Position numbers and translations under genes: made by a program. The notes beneath the pieces are model-generated. The model worked only from the letters and a program-made list of their open reading frames with translations, was not told the DNA's origin and searched no databases. From assembly GCA_020853995.1 (NCBI GenBank), contig JADYXV010000257.1, forward strand, positions 1 through 14,021: DNA of 14,021 bases. The letters run 5' to 3'. This DNA comes from Novosphingobium sp. (lineage in GTDB: Bacteria; Pseudomonadota; Alphaproteobacteria; Sphingomonadales; Sphingomonadaceae). Positions 7,201 through 13,087 of the stretch are shown here, one piece after another (within the stretch, counting starts at the first letter, position 1; each line of letters starts with the position of its first letter).

Positions 7201-8052
7201 CTAGCGCTTGATTTTGCTTGTATCGAATGTGCCAAGACCGGGTTTGAAGCTCTTCTCGTCAAGGAATTGGCGGGTTGCTTCCTTGCGGGCTTCGACACCG
7301 CCAAAGTTGTGCAGCGCTTCCTGAGCGCGGATCAAATAGTCTTCAGCGTTATCATACGTCATTTCGGTCATGCGGCGCACTGCCCACTTGGTAGCGCGAA
7401 GGGCATGGCCGTCCTTCTTCGACAGTGCTTCGGCGATTTCCAGAACGCGCGCCTTAAGCTTTTCGGCAGGCACGGCTTCGGTGACGAGGCCCTGCTCTTC
7501 GGCTTGCTTGCCGGTGAGGTTTTCACCCATCATTGCGTGGTAGAGCGCCTTGCGCAGTGGCATCAGATCGGCAACGACCTTGGATGCACCGCCACCGGGA
7601 AGGATGCCCCAGTTGATTTCGGACAGACCGAATTGCGCGTCTTCAGCAGCAATCGCGATATCGCATGAGAACAGCGGGCCATAGCCACCACCAAAGCACC
7701 AGCCGTTGATCATCGCGATGGTCGGCTTTTCATACCAGCGCAGACGCTCCCACCATGAATAGGCTTCACGCTGGGCTTTACGGATCGCGCCAAGGCCCAT
7801 TGCTTCGGTTTCGCGGAAGTATTCCTTGAGGTCCATACCGGCCGACCAGGCTTCACCCTCGCCCGAAAGCACGAGCACTTTTACGTCGTCGCGGAATTCA
7901 AGATCGGCGATCACCTTGCCCATCTGGCGGTTGAGCTTCGGGCTCATGCAATTGCGCTTTTCCGGGCGGTTGAACTTTACCCAGGCGATGCCGTTCTCAA
8001 CGGTGAAATCGACGGTATCTTCTTCTGCGCGTTCAATTTTCTGTTCAGTCAT
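7201..8052 (-). CDS. ferB: p-Hydroxycinnamoyl-CoA (feruloyl-CoA) hydratase/lyase, FerB type
   Basis: The 283-residue crotonase-fold protein hydrates feruloyl-, caffeoyl- or coumaroyl-CoA and then splits it by retro-aldol to an aromatic aldehyde (vanillin from ferulate) and acetyl-CoA. Family marks are VKFNRPEKRNCMSP, the oxyanion-hole segments AWSAGMDLKEYFRE (Tyr78) and NGWCFGGGYGP, the catalytic glutamate in LSEINWGILPGG (Glu145), and Tyr239 in DNAEDYLIRAQ. Together these set it apart from ordinary enoyl-CoA hydratases. The residue after GGGY is Gly, where I recall Ser in the Pseudomonas enzyme; the sphingomonad type may differ here. I chose ATG 8052, behind AAGAGGA, over the in-frame ATG at 8076, which has no ribosome site. 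It follows the aldehyde dehydrogenase by 39 bp, probably on one transcript. Confidence 0.93.
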   Translation of the reverse strand: MTEQKIERAEEDTVDFTVENGIAWVKFNRPEKRNCMSPKLNRQMGKVIADLEFRDDVKVLVLSGEGEAWSAGMDLKEYFRETEAMGLGAIRKAQREAYSWWERLRWYEKPTIAMINGWCFGGGYGPLFSCDIAIAAEDAQFGLSEINWGILPGGGASKVVADLMPLRKALYHAMMGENLTGKQAEEQGLVTEAVPAEKLKARVLEIAEALSKKDGHALRATKWAVRRMTEMTYDNAEDYLIRAQEALHNFGGVEARKEATRQFLDEKSFKPGLGTFDTSKIKR

Positions 8053-8091
8053 GGTCTGTCCTCTTGGGATCATCATAAATCAGGAAGTAGC

Positions 8092-9492
8092 TTAAATCGG
8101 GAAATGGCCGGGTTGGGTTTCCATCGTGATCCAGCGCAATTCGGTGAAGCTGTCGATCCCGGCCTTGCCGCCGAACCGGCCATACCCGGACGCACCGGTG
8201 CCGCCGAACGGCATCTGCGCTTCGTCGTGCACGGTGGAGCCGTTGACGTGGCAAATGCCGGAGTGGATCTGGCGTGCAACGCGCAGGCCACGGGCGGTAT
8301 CGCGCGTAAATACGGCAGCTGACAGGCCGTATTCGCTATCGTTGGCCAGTTCGATCGCGTGTGCTTCATCGCGTGCATGAGTGATGCCGACGACAGGGCC
8401 AAAGCTCTCATCGCGAAACAACTTCATGTCTTGCGTCACGCCATCGACGACATGAGCAGGCATCAGCACATTATGCGTGGTGTTACCACCGTTCAGCAAT
8501 TGCGCACCATGCGCCAAGGCATCGGCGATCAGGCTTTGGCAGTGGGCGACGGTTTTTGCATCGACCACAGCACCAAGAGGCGTTGCCCCTTCACGCGGGT
8601 CACCTACGGCGAGCGTGGCGACCTTGGCCTTGAAGCTGGCGGCGAAATCGGCGGCCACGGATTCAACCACGATGATCCGTTCAGTCGACATGCAAATCTG
8701 GCCTTGATTCATGAAGGCCCCGAATGCTGCGGCCTTAACGGCCTCGTCCAGATCAGCATCCTCAAGCACAACCAGCGGGGCTTTACCGCCCAGTTCAAGC
8801 AGGCATGGCTTTAGGTGTTCAGCCGCGCGTTTGGCAATGATCCGGCCAACGGCGGTCGATCCGGTAAAATTGATGCGCTTTACCGGCTTGGCATCGATCA
8901 GTGCGCCAACCACTTCAGGCGCATCGGCGGGCGCGTTGGTGACAACATTTACCACGCCTTCGGGGAACCCCGCATCGGCAAAGGCTTCGATGATAAGCGA
9001 ATGGGTGCGCGGGCACTGTTCCGACGCTTTGAGTATTACCGCGTTGCCACATGCAAGAGGGACAGCGATCGCGCGCACACCCAGAATGATCGGTGCATTC
9101 CATGGGGCAATTCCCAGGATCACGCCCACCGGTTCACGCAGCGCCATCGAGACGCAGCCCGGCTTGTCTGACGGGATCACTTCGCCCGAAATCTGTGTCG
9201 TAAGTGCTGCAGCTTCACGCACCATCGAGGCGGCAAGGCCGAGGTTGAACATCGCCCAACCCTTTGTTGCGCCGATTTCACCCATCATTGCTTCGATAAA
9301 AGCATCGGCACGGGCTTCAAGTGCGGTGGCGGCTTTCATCAGCACAGCGCGGCGGGCATTTGGCCCCATCGCGGCCCATGCTGGAAATGCTGCCGCTGCC
9401 CGAGCGGCAATCGCCGGAATATCAGCCGCAGTCATTGCTTCTGCTTGTGAAGCAACCGCTCCGGTCATCGGATTGATGCGATCAAACAACAT
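8092..9492 (-). CDS. vdh: Aldehyde dehydrogenase, vanillin dehydrogenase-like
   Basis: The product is 466 residues. It is an NAD(P)-dependent aldehyde dehydrogenase with all catalytic parts: APWNAPI (Asn132), LLELGGKAPLVV (Glu233), the nucleophile in NQGQICMSTERI (Cys267), and a C-terminal ESFGPVV...GLSAAVFT block. Its likely reaction is oxidation of vanillin (also protocatechualdehyde or p-hydroxybenzaldehyde) to the acid, removing the aldehyde made by the adjacent hydratase/lyase. The aromatic-aldehyde assignment rests on overall resemblance to the vanillin/salicylaldehyde dehydrogenase group and on this neighbour. I chose ATG 9492, with GGGAGA six bases upstream. The frame stays open to 9597, but that extension covers the promoter and has no family resemblance. 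Confidence 0.9.
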   Translation of the reverse strand: MLFDRINPMTGAVASQAEAMTAADIPAIAARAAAAFPAWAAMGPNARRAVLMKAATALEARADAFIEAMMGEIGATKGWAMFNLGLAASMVREAAALTTQISGEVIPSDKPGCVSMALREPVGVILGIAPWNAPIILGVRAIAVPLACGNAVILKASEQCPRTHSLIIEAFADAGFPEGVVNVVTNAPADAPEVVGALIDAKPVKRINFTGSTAVGRIIAKRAAEHLKPCLLELGGKAPLVVLEDADLDEAVKAAAFGAFMNQGQICMSTERIIVVESVAADFAASFKAKVATLAVGDPREGATPLGAVVDAKTVAHCQSLIADALAHGAQLLNGGNTTHNVLMPAHVVDGVTQDMKLFRDESFGPVVGITHARDEAHAIELANDSEYGLSAAVFTRDTARGLRVARQIHSGICHVNGSTVHDEAQMPFGGTGASGYGRFGGKAGIDSFTELRWITMETQPGHFPI

Positions 9493-9512
9493 GCCGTTTC
9501 TCCCAATTATGT

Positions 9513-9523
9513 TATAAGTTATA
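9513..9523. promoter_or_regulatory. Palindrome over the -10 of the ferulate/vanillin operon
   Basis: TATAA-G-TTATA is a perfect 11-bp palindrome overlapping the -10 box, 21-31 bases before the aldehyde dehydrogenase start. A repressor bound here would block RNA polymerase. In Sphingobium SYK-6 the fer operon is repressed by the MarR-type FerC; whether this site serves such a protein is a guess, and no MarR gene is in the window. Confidence 0.5.
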
Positions 9524-9546
9524 GCAATCTTCATCAGAGGGCGCAA
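9518..9546 (-). promoter_or_regulatory. Promoter of the aldehyde dehydrogenase-hydratase operon
   Basis: Read leftward: -35 TTGCGC (9546 to 9541), exactly 17 bases, then -10 TATAAC (9523 to 9518). This gives a leader of about 20 bases before ATG 9492, and it supports that start over longer ones, since the promoter lies inside the upstream open frame. Confidence 0.6.
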
Positions 9547-9604
9547 CACCCGAATAATAGCTTCCTCCAACGCTGCGTAATTGGAGCCAAAGCTCAATCA
9601 TGGG

Positions 9605-9626
9605 GCGCTTGAATTGCAATTAGCGC
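9605..9626. repeat. Inverted repeat GCGCT-TG-AATTG/CAATT-AGCGC
   Basis: Ten paired bases per arm meet at a perfect centre AATTGCAATT, with a two-base bulge (TG) in the left arm. It lies about 115 bp upstream of the aldehyde dehydrogenase start, outside the core promoter. It could be an upstream operator. Confidence 0.35.
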
Positions 9627-9649
9627 AACTGCGGCCTTCCATTTCGCAC

Positions 9650-9747
9650 TTGCACAAAATATTGAAAAAGCCCAATCGAGACATGCCTTTCAGGCATCCT
9701 CTCCCAAACTATCAAGGGCCGCCCGGCAACGGTGCGGCCCCTTTTTT
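9650..9747 (+). ncRNA. Candidate small RNA ending at a strong terminator (boundaries uncertain)
   Basis: A strong rightward terminator here has no rightward gene in front of it. Before it lie a 5-bp hairpin, ATGCC (9683-9687) / GGCAT (9693-9697), and a single-stranded pyrimidine tract, CCTCTCCC (9698-9705), of the sort small RNAs use to pair with ribosome sites. I could not find a good promoter; the left boundary is a guess set at a TTGCAC (9650-9655) that could be a -35. I do not recognise it as a known RNA family. Confidence 0.25.
9716..9747 (+). terminator. Strong rho-independent terminator (plus strand)
   Basis: The stem GGGCCGC (9716-9722) / GCGGCCC (9734-9740) continues, past a bulged T, into CCG/CGG closed by a GCAA tetraloop. 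After one C come six T (9742-9747). The T run marks it as acting on plus-strand transcripts, opposite to both flanking genes. Confidence 0.78.
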
Positions 9748-9859
9748 CGCGTCAATGCCGTCAGAAGATCAGGCGCGGCACAGCAACGGCAGCAGCAGCA
9801 GTGCCCATAGGGACAGGTGCTGCTTGCGAAACTGAATTAACGGATCCGCGGTGCGGCTT

Positions 9860-10783
9860 TCAGCCGCCAAGGACCTTGATGGCCATGGCTGCAGCTGCGG
9901 CGCGCGTTTCGACGCCTAGCTTTTCATATATGCGCTCAAGGTGCTTTTGCACTGTACGCGGACTGATCAGCAGGACTTCCGAAATCATGCCGTTGGATTT
10001 GCCATAACTGATCCACAGCAGAACCTCGGCTTCGCGATCTGTCAGCGACAACCGCTGCTGAAGCTTCATTACATCAGCTTTCGGATTTAACTCATTCAGG
10101 CGGATGAGAATTTCATTTTCGCGATATTGCGCGATGATGACCAGTTCCAGCGTATTTTCACCCTGATCGACTTTGGCCGAGGCCCCTTGCGGCGTTGTGC
10201 TCCGGCCAAGCAATCGCTCAAGCGGTGCACGCAGGATGCTTGGCAGTGCACCCTTCTCACGGTTCCAGTCAGGGCTGACACGGCTGATCGCTTGCTCTGC
10301 CATTGGTGTGCACCACAACAGCAACCCGCGATTGTCGGTTGCCATCATCAACCGTCCGGTTGCATCGAGCCCTGCTGCGCCTGCCTGCATCGCCCGCGCA
10401 TGGCCGATATGAACGCGCACCCGCGCCAGCAATTCGTGCACATTGACCGGTTTGCGCAAGTAATCGACGCCACCCACCTCAAAGCCCTCGATGACGTGTT
10501 CGTTTTCGGTCAGGCCCGTCATGAACATCACAGGCACATGGACAAGGTTCGGTCGCGCCTTGATCCGTGCGGTGGTTTCAAAGCCGTCAAAGCCCGGCAT
10601 GACAGCATCCATCAAGATCAGATCGGGCACGACATGTTCAAGCAGATCGAGCGCAGAATTGCCCGAAGTTGCAACGAGCACAGTGATCCCGGCACCTTCC
10701 AGGGTGTCGGTCAGGAAGCGCAGGGAATCTGGCTTATCATCTACAACGAGGACTGTATCGCGCCTTGCGCTGCCGCCACTCAT
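9860..10783 (-). CDS. LuxR/NarL-type response regulator with a PAS-like middle domain
   Basis: The product is 307 residues, longer than a plain NarL-type regulator. Residues 10-125 form a receiver: Asp15-Asp16, phospho-acceptor Asp59 (LILMDAVMP), Thr89 and Lys111 (YLRKP). Residues of about 133-230 look like a degenerate PAS domain (MMATDNRGLLLWCTPMAEQAI). Residues of about 243-307 are a LuxR helix-turn-helix (LTDREAEVLLWISYGKSN...ISPRTVQKHLERIYEKLGV). It starts at ATG 10783, one base after the stop of the histidine kinase, with GGAGGA eight bases upstream inside the kinase gene, so the two are co-transcribed and probably form one signalling pair. Its target genes cannot be read from the window. 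Confidence 0.93.
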   Translation of the reverse strand: MSGGSARRDTVLVVDDKPDSLRFLTDTLEGAGITVLVATSGNSALDLLEHVVPDLILMDAVMPGFDGFETTARIKARPNLVHVPVMFMTGLTENEHVIEGFEVGGVDYLRKPVNVHELLARVRVHIGHARAMQAGAAGLDATGRLMMATDNRGLLLWCTPMAEQAISRVSPDWNREKGALPSILRAPLERLLGRSTTPQGASAKVDQGENTLELVIIAQYRENEILIRLNELNPKADVMKLQQRLSLTDREAEVLLWISYGKSNGMISEVLLISPRTVQKHLERIYEKLGVETRAAAAAMAIKVLGG

Positions 10784-10784
10784 C

Positions 10785-12434
10785 TTACAAATCCTCCAAC
10801 GCCTGGCCGAGCGCGGTCAAATCAAACCGGTCAAGGCAGTCGTATAGCTTCGCTACCAGTGCAGCAGCATTGGGGTCTGCGCGCTCAAGATTGCGAATTT
10901 CTTCTTCCATTGCGCGTACATGCCCGATCCGTAACAGTGATTGCAGTTTTTCCGTATGGGCCCGTGCAGCATCGGAAAGCGTCAACCCGGCAGGCGCATC
11001 TACATCGAGGAACGGCGTTGCCTGCTTCGGCCAGATCCAAGGCAACACGAGCAGACGCCCTAGCACATCGATAAGCACAGACAAATCTATTGGCTTGAGC
11101 AGAAAGTGATCGTGATTGGCGACTTGCCCATCCAGCCCATGCCGTTCATCGGCGTTGGCTGAGAGCATAAGGATGGCAATGCTGCGGCCGTGAACCGCAC
11201 GCAAGTGCGCTGCGGTTTCCCAACCGGAAATGCCCGGCATACTTACATCAAGGATGACCGCATCGAACTGTCCGCGTTCTGCCATAGCCAGCGCCGTGTG
11301 CCCATCGTTGGCATGGGCGATCTCGAAACCGAGTTCGCCCAAAGCATTGCGTAGCAAAGACAAGTGATCGGGGTTATCATCAACCAGCAAAAGCGACCGG
11401 CGTTTGCCGGTGTATCCGGTGGGCCGCAAGACAGCCCCCGGCTTGCTTTCGACAAAGCCTGAAACTTGCGGCATCAACAGACGCAGTTTGAAGCTGGAGC
11501 CTTGGCCAGCAACGCTTTCCACCTGCAAATCACCGCCAAGCATCTGGACAATCGCCCGTGAAATGGCAAGGCCGAGGCCTGCGCCAGCGTTGCCGCTGTG
11601 AGGGGTATTTCCACTGCGTTCGTAGGGTGCAAACACCTGTTCCTGCTGCGCCTCGCTTATGCCAGGGCCGGTATCGCGCACTTCGAACGTGGCAGTTTGA
11701 CCGGACCAGTTGAGCGCAAGCACCACTTCGCCGCGATCTGTAAACTTCACTGCATTTGAAACAAGATTGATCAGCACCTGGCGCACCCGGCGCGTATCCA
11801 TTCGCACAAATTCAGGCAGGCGGTCCGGCAATTCGCAGCGGAATATCAAACCCTTCTGTTCTGCCTGAGGGCGGAACATTTCGGCCACTTGTTCAACCAG
11901 CGGAGCAAGCCGGACAACCGCGCTATCGATACGGACAACGCCTTGTTCAACCGAGGCGATATCGAGCAGACCTTCAACCAGATTGGTAAGGTGCTCGGCG
12001 CTGCGGCGGATTACTCGTGCAGCATCTTTGGGTTCGACCGAGGCGTCCTGTTCGATCAATTGTGCGTAACCGTAAATCGCGTTCAATGGCGAGCGGATTT
12101 CATGACTTACGTTCGCCAGGTAGCGGCTTTTGGCAGCACTGGCCGATTGCGCTGCTTCAAGATCACGCCGCATTTGGAGAATGGTAGCGGGGTCGACAGA
12201 AAGGTTGCGCAAAAGCAACCTGCTGCCCAGCACCAGCACGCATATCATCGTCGTAGCGATAAGGGGCCAACCGAACGAGTTCCCGACAACGAACACGCTC
12301 CAGCATACGAAGATGAGAACGCCGGCTGCCATTGCCGGCAGTCCGGTTTGCATGAAGCGCACAATATGGCGATCACGTTCAGCGTTGGCTGAATTGTCTT
12401 GCGACACGCCATAGGTAATGGGGCCAAAGTTCAC
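10785..12434 (-). CDS. Membrane hybrid sensor histidine kinase
   Basis: The product is 549 residues. Two membrane helices (about 32-51 and 55-75) are separated by only a few residues, so there is no periplasmic sensor domain. Then come a short coiled linker, the HisKA dimerisation domain with phospho-acceptor His111 (ANVSHEIRSPLNAI), HATPase_c with Asn227 (LINLVSNAVKF), DTGPGIS (254-260) and GAGLGLA (284-290), and a C-terminal receiver with Asp352-Asp353, Asp396 (VILDVSMPG) and Lys447. The last 70 residues are helical with no clear Hpt histidine motif. The stimulus is unknown and is probably sensed in the membrane or cytoplasm. The start is GTG 12434 with a weak GGGT upstream; the first in-frame ATG (12353) would remove residues before helix 1 and has no ribosome site. 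Confidence 0.92.
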   Translation of the reverse strand: MNFGPITYGVSQDNSANAERDRHIVRFMQTGLPAMAAGVLIFVCWSVFVVGNSFGWPLIATTMICVLVLGSRLLLRNLSVDPATILQMRRDLEAAQSASAAKSRYLANVSHEIRSPLNAIYGYAQLIEQDASVEPKDAARVIRRSAEHLTNLVEGLLDIASVEQGVVRIDSAVVRLAPLVEQVAEMFRPQAEQKGLIFRCELPDRLPEFVRMDTRRVRQVLINLVSNAVKFTDRGEVVLALNWSGQTATFEVRDTGPGISEAQQEQVFAPYERSGNTPHSGNAGAGLGLAISRAIVQMLGGDLQVESVAGQGSSFKLRLLMPQVSGFVESKPGAVLRPTGYTGKRRSLLLVDDNPDHLSLLRNALGELGFEIAHANDGHTALAMAERGQFDAVILDVSMPGISGWETAAHLRAVHGRSIAILMLSANADERHGLDGQVANHDHFLLKPIDLSVLIDVLGRLLVLPWIWPKQATPFLDVDAPAGLTLSDAARAHTEKLQSLLRIGHVRAMEEEIRNLERADPNAAALVAKLYDCLDRFDLTALGQALEDL

Positions 12435-12456
12435 ACTTTGACCCGATCGTTACACT

Positions 12457-12476
12457 GGACCAACCCTGTTTGGTCC
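12457..12476. promoter_or_regulatory. Inverted repeat upstream of the histidine kinase
   Basis: GGACCAA (12457-12463) and TTGGTCC (12470-12476) are perfect 7-bp arms with a 6-base spacer, 23-42 bases before the kinase GTG. It could be an operator or a leader hairpin. It abuts the TTGCGCAA-containing 16-mer. No T run follows on the minus strand. Confidence 0.5.
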
Positions 12477-12490
12477 TTTGCGCAAGTGAC
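12475..12490. repeat. 16-mer CCTTTGCGCAAGTGAC, copy 2
   Basis: It differs at one base from 1739-1754 and holds the palindrome TTGCGCAA (12478-12485). It shares its first two bases with the right arm of the adjacent inverted repeat. I found no -10 at proper spacing on either strand that would make it a -35 element. Confidence 0.35.
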
Positions 12491-12590
12491 CATCTTTTAG
12501 ACCCCATGCGCCCGTTGTTGTTATTGGTGAGCATCCCTTTTGTGCACTGCAAAGACGTCTAACTCAAGCCCTGAACTTACGGGCGTTTTT

Positions 12591-12613
12591 CGCACCAATT
12601 ACAAACCGGTGAA
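12591..12613 (+). repeat. 23-nt direct repeat, copy 1 (19 of 23 identical to 13003-13025)
   Basis: It begins CGCACCAATT in both copies and ends GG-Y-GAA. This copy lies just beyond the stop of the small HTH-like gene. The other lies in the leader of the TonB receptor, 412 bp away. Significance is unknown. Confidence 0.35.
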
Positions 12614-12618
12614 GCCCG

Positions 12619-12822
12619 TCAAATCACCTGATCACGTTGCAGCCGCTGAAGCAGTCGCACTGCTACCGAATGGCGGATTGCCTTGCCTTCACGGAGCTTT
12701 ACCCACGTGTTCAGGCCGATACCAAAGTGCGTCTGGATAACCTCTGGCTTTTGGCTTTGCAGAACCGATGCCATCTTGTTGACCACGGTTGGCTCAACTT
12801 GGGTCAGGCGTTGAATAGTCAT
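12619..12822 (-). CDS. Small helix-turn-helix-like protein, 67 aa
   Basis: I do not recognise this gene as a named family. The ATG is preceded by TGAGGA five bases upstream, and the codons look native, so it is likely real. Residues of about 30-60 (VIQTHFGIGLNTWVKLREGKAIRHSVAVRLLQRL) look like an XRE-like DNA-binding segment: a helix, a turn at FGIGLNTW, a recognition helix and a basic tail. No ligand domain or membrane segment is present. It lies on the same strand as the kinase/regulator pair, 184 bp upstream of it, and is divergent from the TonB receptor. It might regulate either or itself; nothing decides this. Confidence 0.65.
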   Translation of the reverse strand: MTIQRLTQVEPTVVNKMASVLQSQKPEVIQTHFGIGLNTWVKLREGKAIRHSVAVRLLQRLQRDQVI

Positions 12823-12915
12823 GTTTCCTCACTGGTTCGGTTACCGCTGACACCATATTTTGCAACGCAGCACATGGGATACGCCATTTACCGCATGTCA
12901 TTCCCGTACAGACGT

Positions 12916-12921
12916 CATAAT
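12916..12921 (+). promoter_or_regulatory. Candidate -10 (CATAAT) for the TonB receptor transcript
   Basis: CATAAT differs from TATAAT at one base. No good -35 is seen at 16-18 bases. If used, transcription would start near 12928, just before the hairpin at 12931, giving a leader of about 160 bases. Confidence 0.3.
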
Positions 12922-12930
12922 TTGGGCTGC

Positions 12931-13075
12931 TTGACCGGACGCATCTGAAAATGTCGACGTGCAAATGCGTGTCAGGCTTTCGGTCAAATACAGCCGCTTA
13001 CCCGCACCAATTTCAGACTGGCGAATCAGCCAAGCCAGACTATGTCCTCGCGTGGAGCGCCACGGGGCGGACTTA
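12931..13075 (+). promoter_or_regulatory. Possible structured leader of the TonB receptor mRNA
   Basis: Two foldable elements are visible. The first pairs TTGACCG (12931-12937) with CGGTCAA (12981-12987) and, inside it, ACGCAT (12939-12944) with ATGCGT (12965-12970). The second pairs CGTGG (13051-13055) with CCACG (13060-13064) within GTCC (13044-13047) / GGAC (13069-13072), ending just before the GGAG ribosome site (13077-13080). Receptor mRNAs often carry metabolite-responsive leaders. I looked for cobalamin- and TPP-riboswitch core motifs and did not find them, so no known class is claimed. Confidence 0.35.
13003..13025 (+). repeat. 23-nt direct repeat, copy 2
   Basis: Partner of 12591-12613 with four mismatches. 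It lies between the two hairpins of the TonB receptor leader, 63-85 bases before the start codon. Confidence 0.35.
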
Positions 13076-13087
13076 TGGAGTTTTCTG

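Larger units (their letters stand above)
9547..9859. other. 313-bp gene-free stretch between the ferulate operon promoter and the response regulator
   Basis: No credible gene is seen. It holds an imperfect inverted repeat (9605-9626), a small ATGCC/GGCAT hairpin (9683-9697), a CTCTCCC tract (9699-9705) and a strong plus-strand terminator (9716-9747). Both flanking genes run leftward. I see no T-tailed terminator for the response regulator on the minus strand, so that transcript may end by another route. Confidence 0.5.

Noticed and set aside
8711..9517. A 268-codon plus-strand open frame opposite the aldehyde dehydrogenase.
   Set aside because: It is a low-complexity Ala/Ser/Thr/Pro-rich shadow of a clearly coding strand with intact catalytic motifs and resembles no family.
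9493..9597. A 35-residue N-terminal extension of the aldehyde dehydrogenase.
   Set aside because: It covers the promoter and palindrome, is not family-like, and a good ribosome site precedes ATG 9492.
10127..11074. A 315-codon plus-strand open frame opposite the response regulator and kinase.
   Set aside because: It is antisense to two confident genes, rich in Cys/His/Arg/Gln in a shadow-like composition, and has no domain resemblance.
12506..12562. An 18-codon plus-strand reading frame rich in leucine codons (MRPLLLLLVSIPF...) followed by a GCCC/GGGC hairpin and five T (12568-12590), resembling an amino-acid attenuator.
   Set aside because: It has no ribosome site, the hairpin stem is only four GC pairs, and no rightward gene follows for about 500 bp; a leucine-biosynthesis gene would be expected.
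12840..13087. Cobalamin riboswitch upstream of the TonB receptor (AAGCCAG at 13032-13038 recalls its 3' box).
   Set aside because: The box does not continue as GAGACC, and the other conserved core blocks are not present in order.
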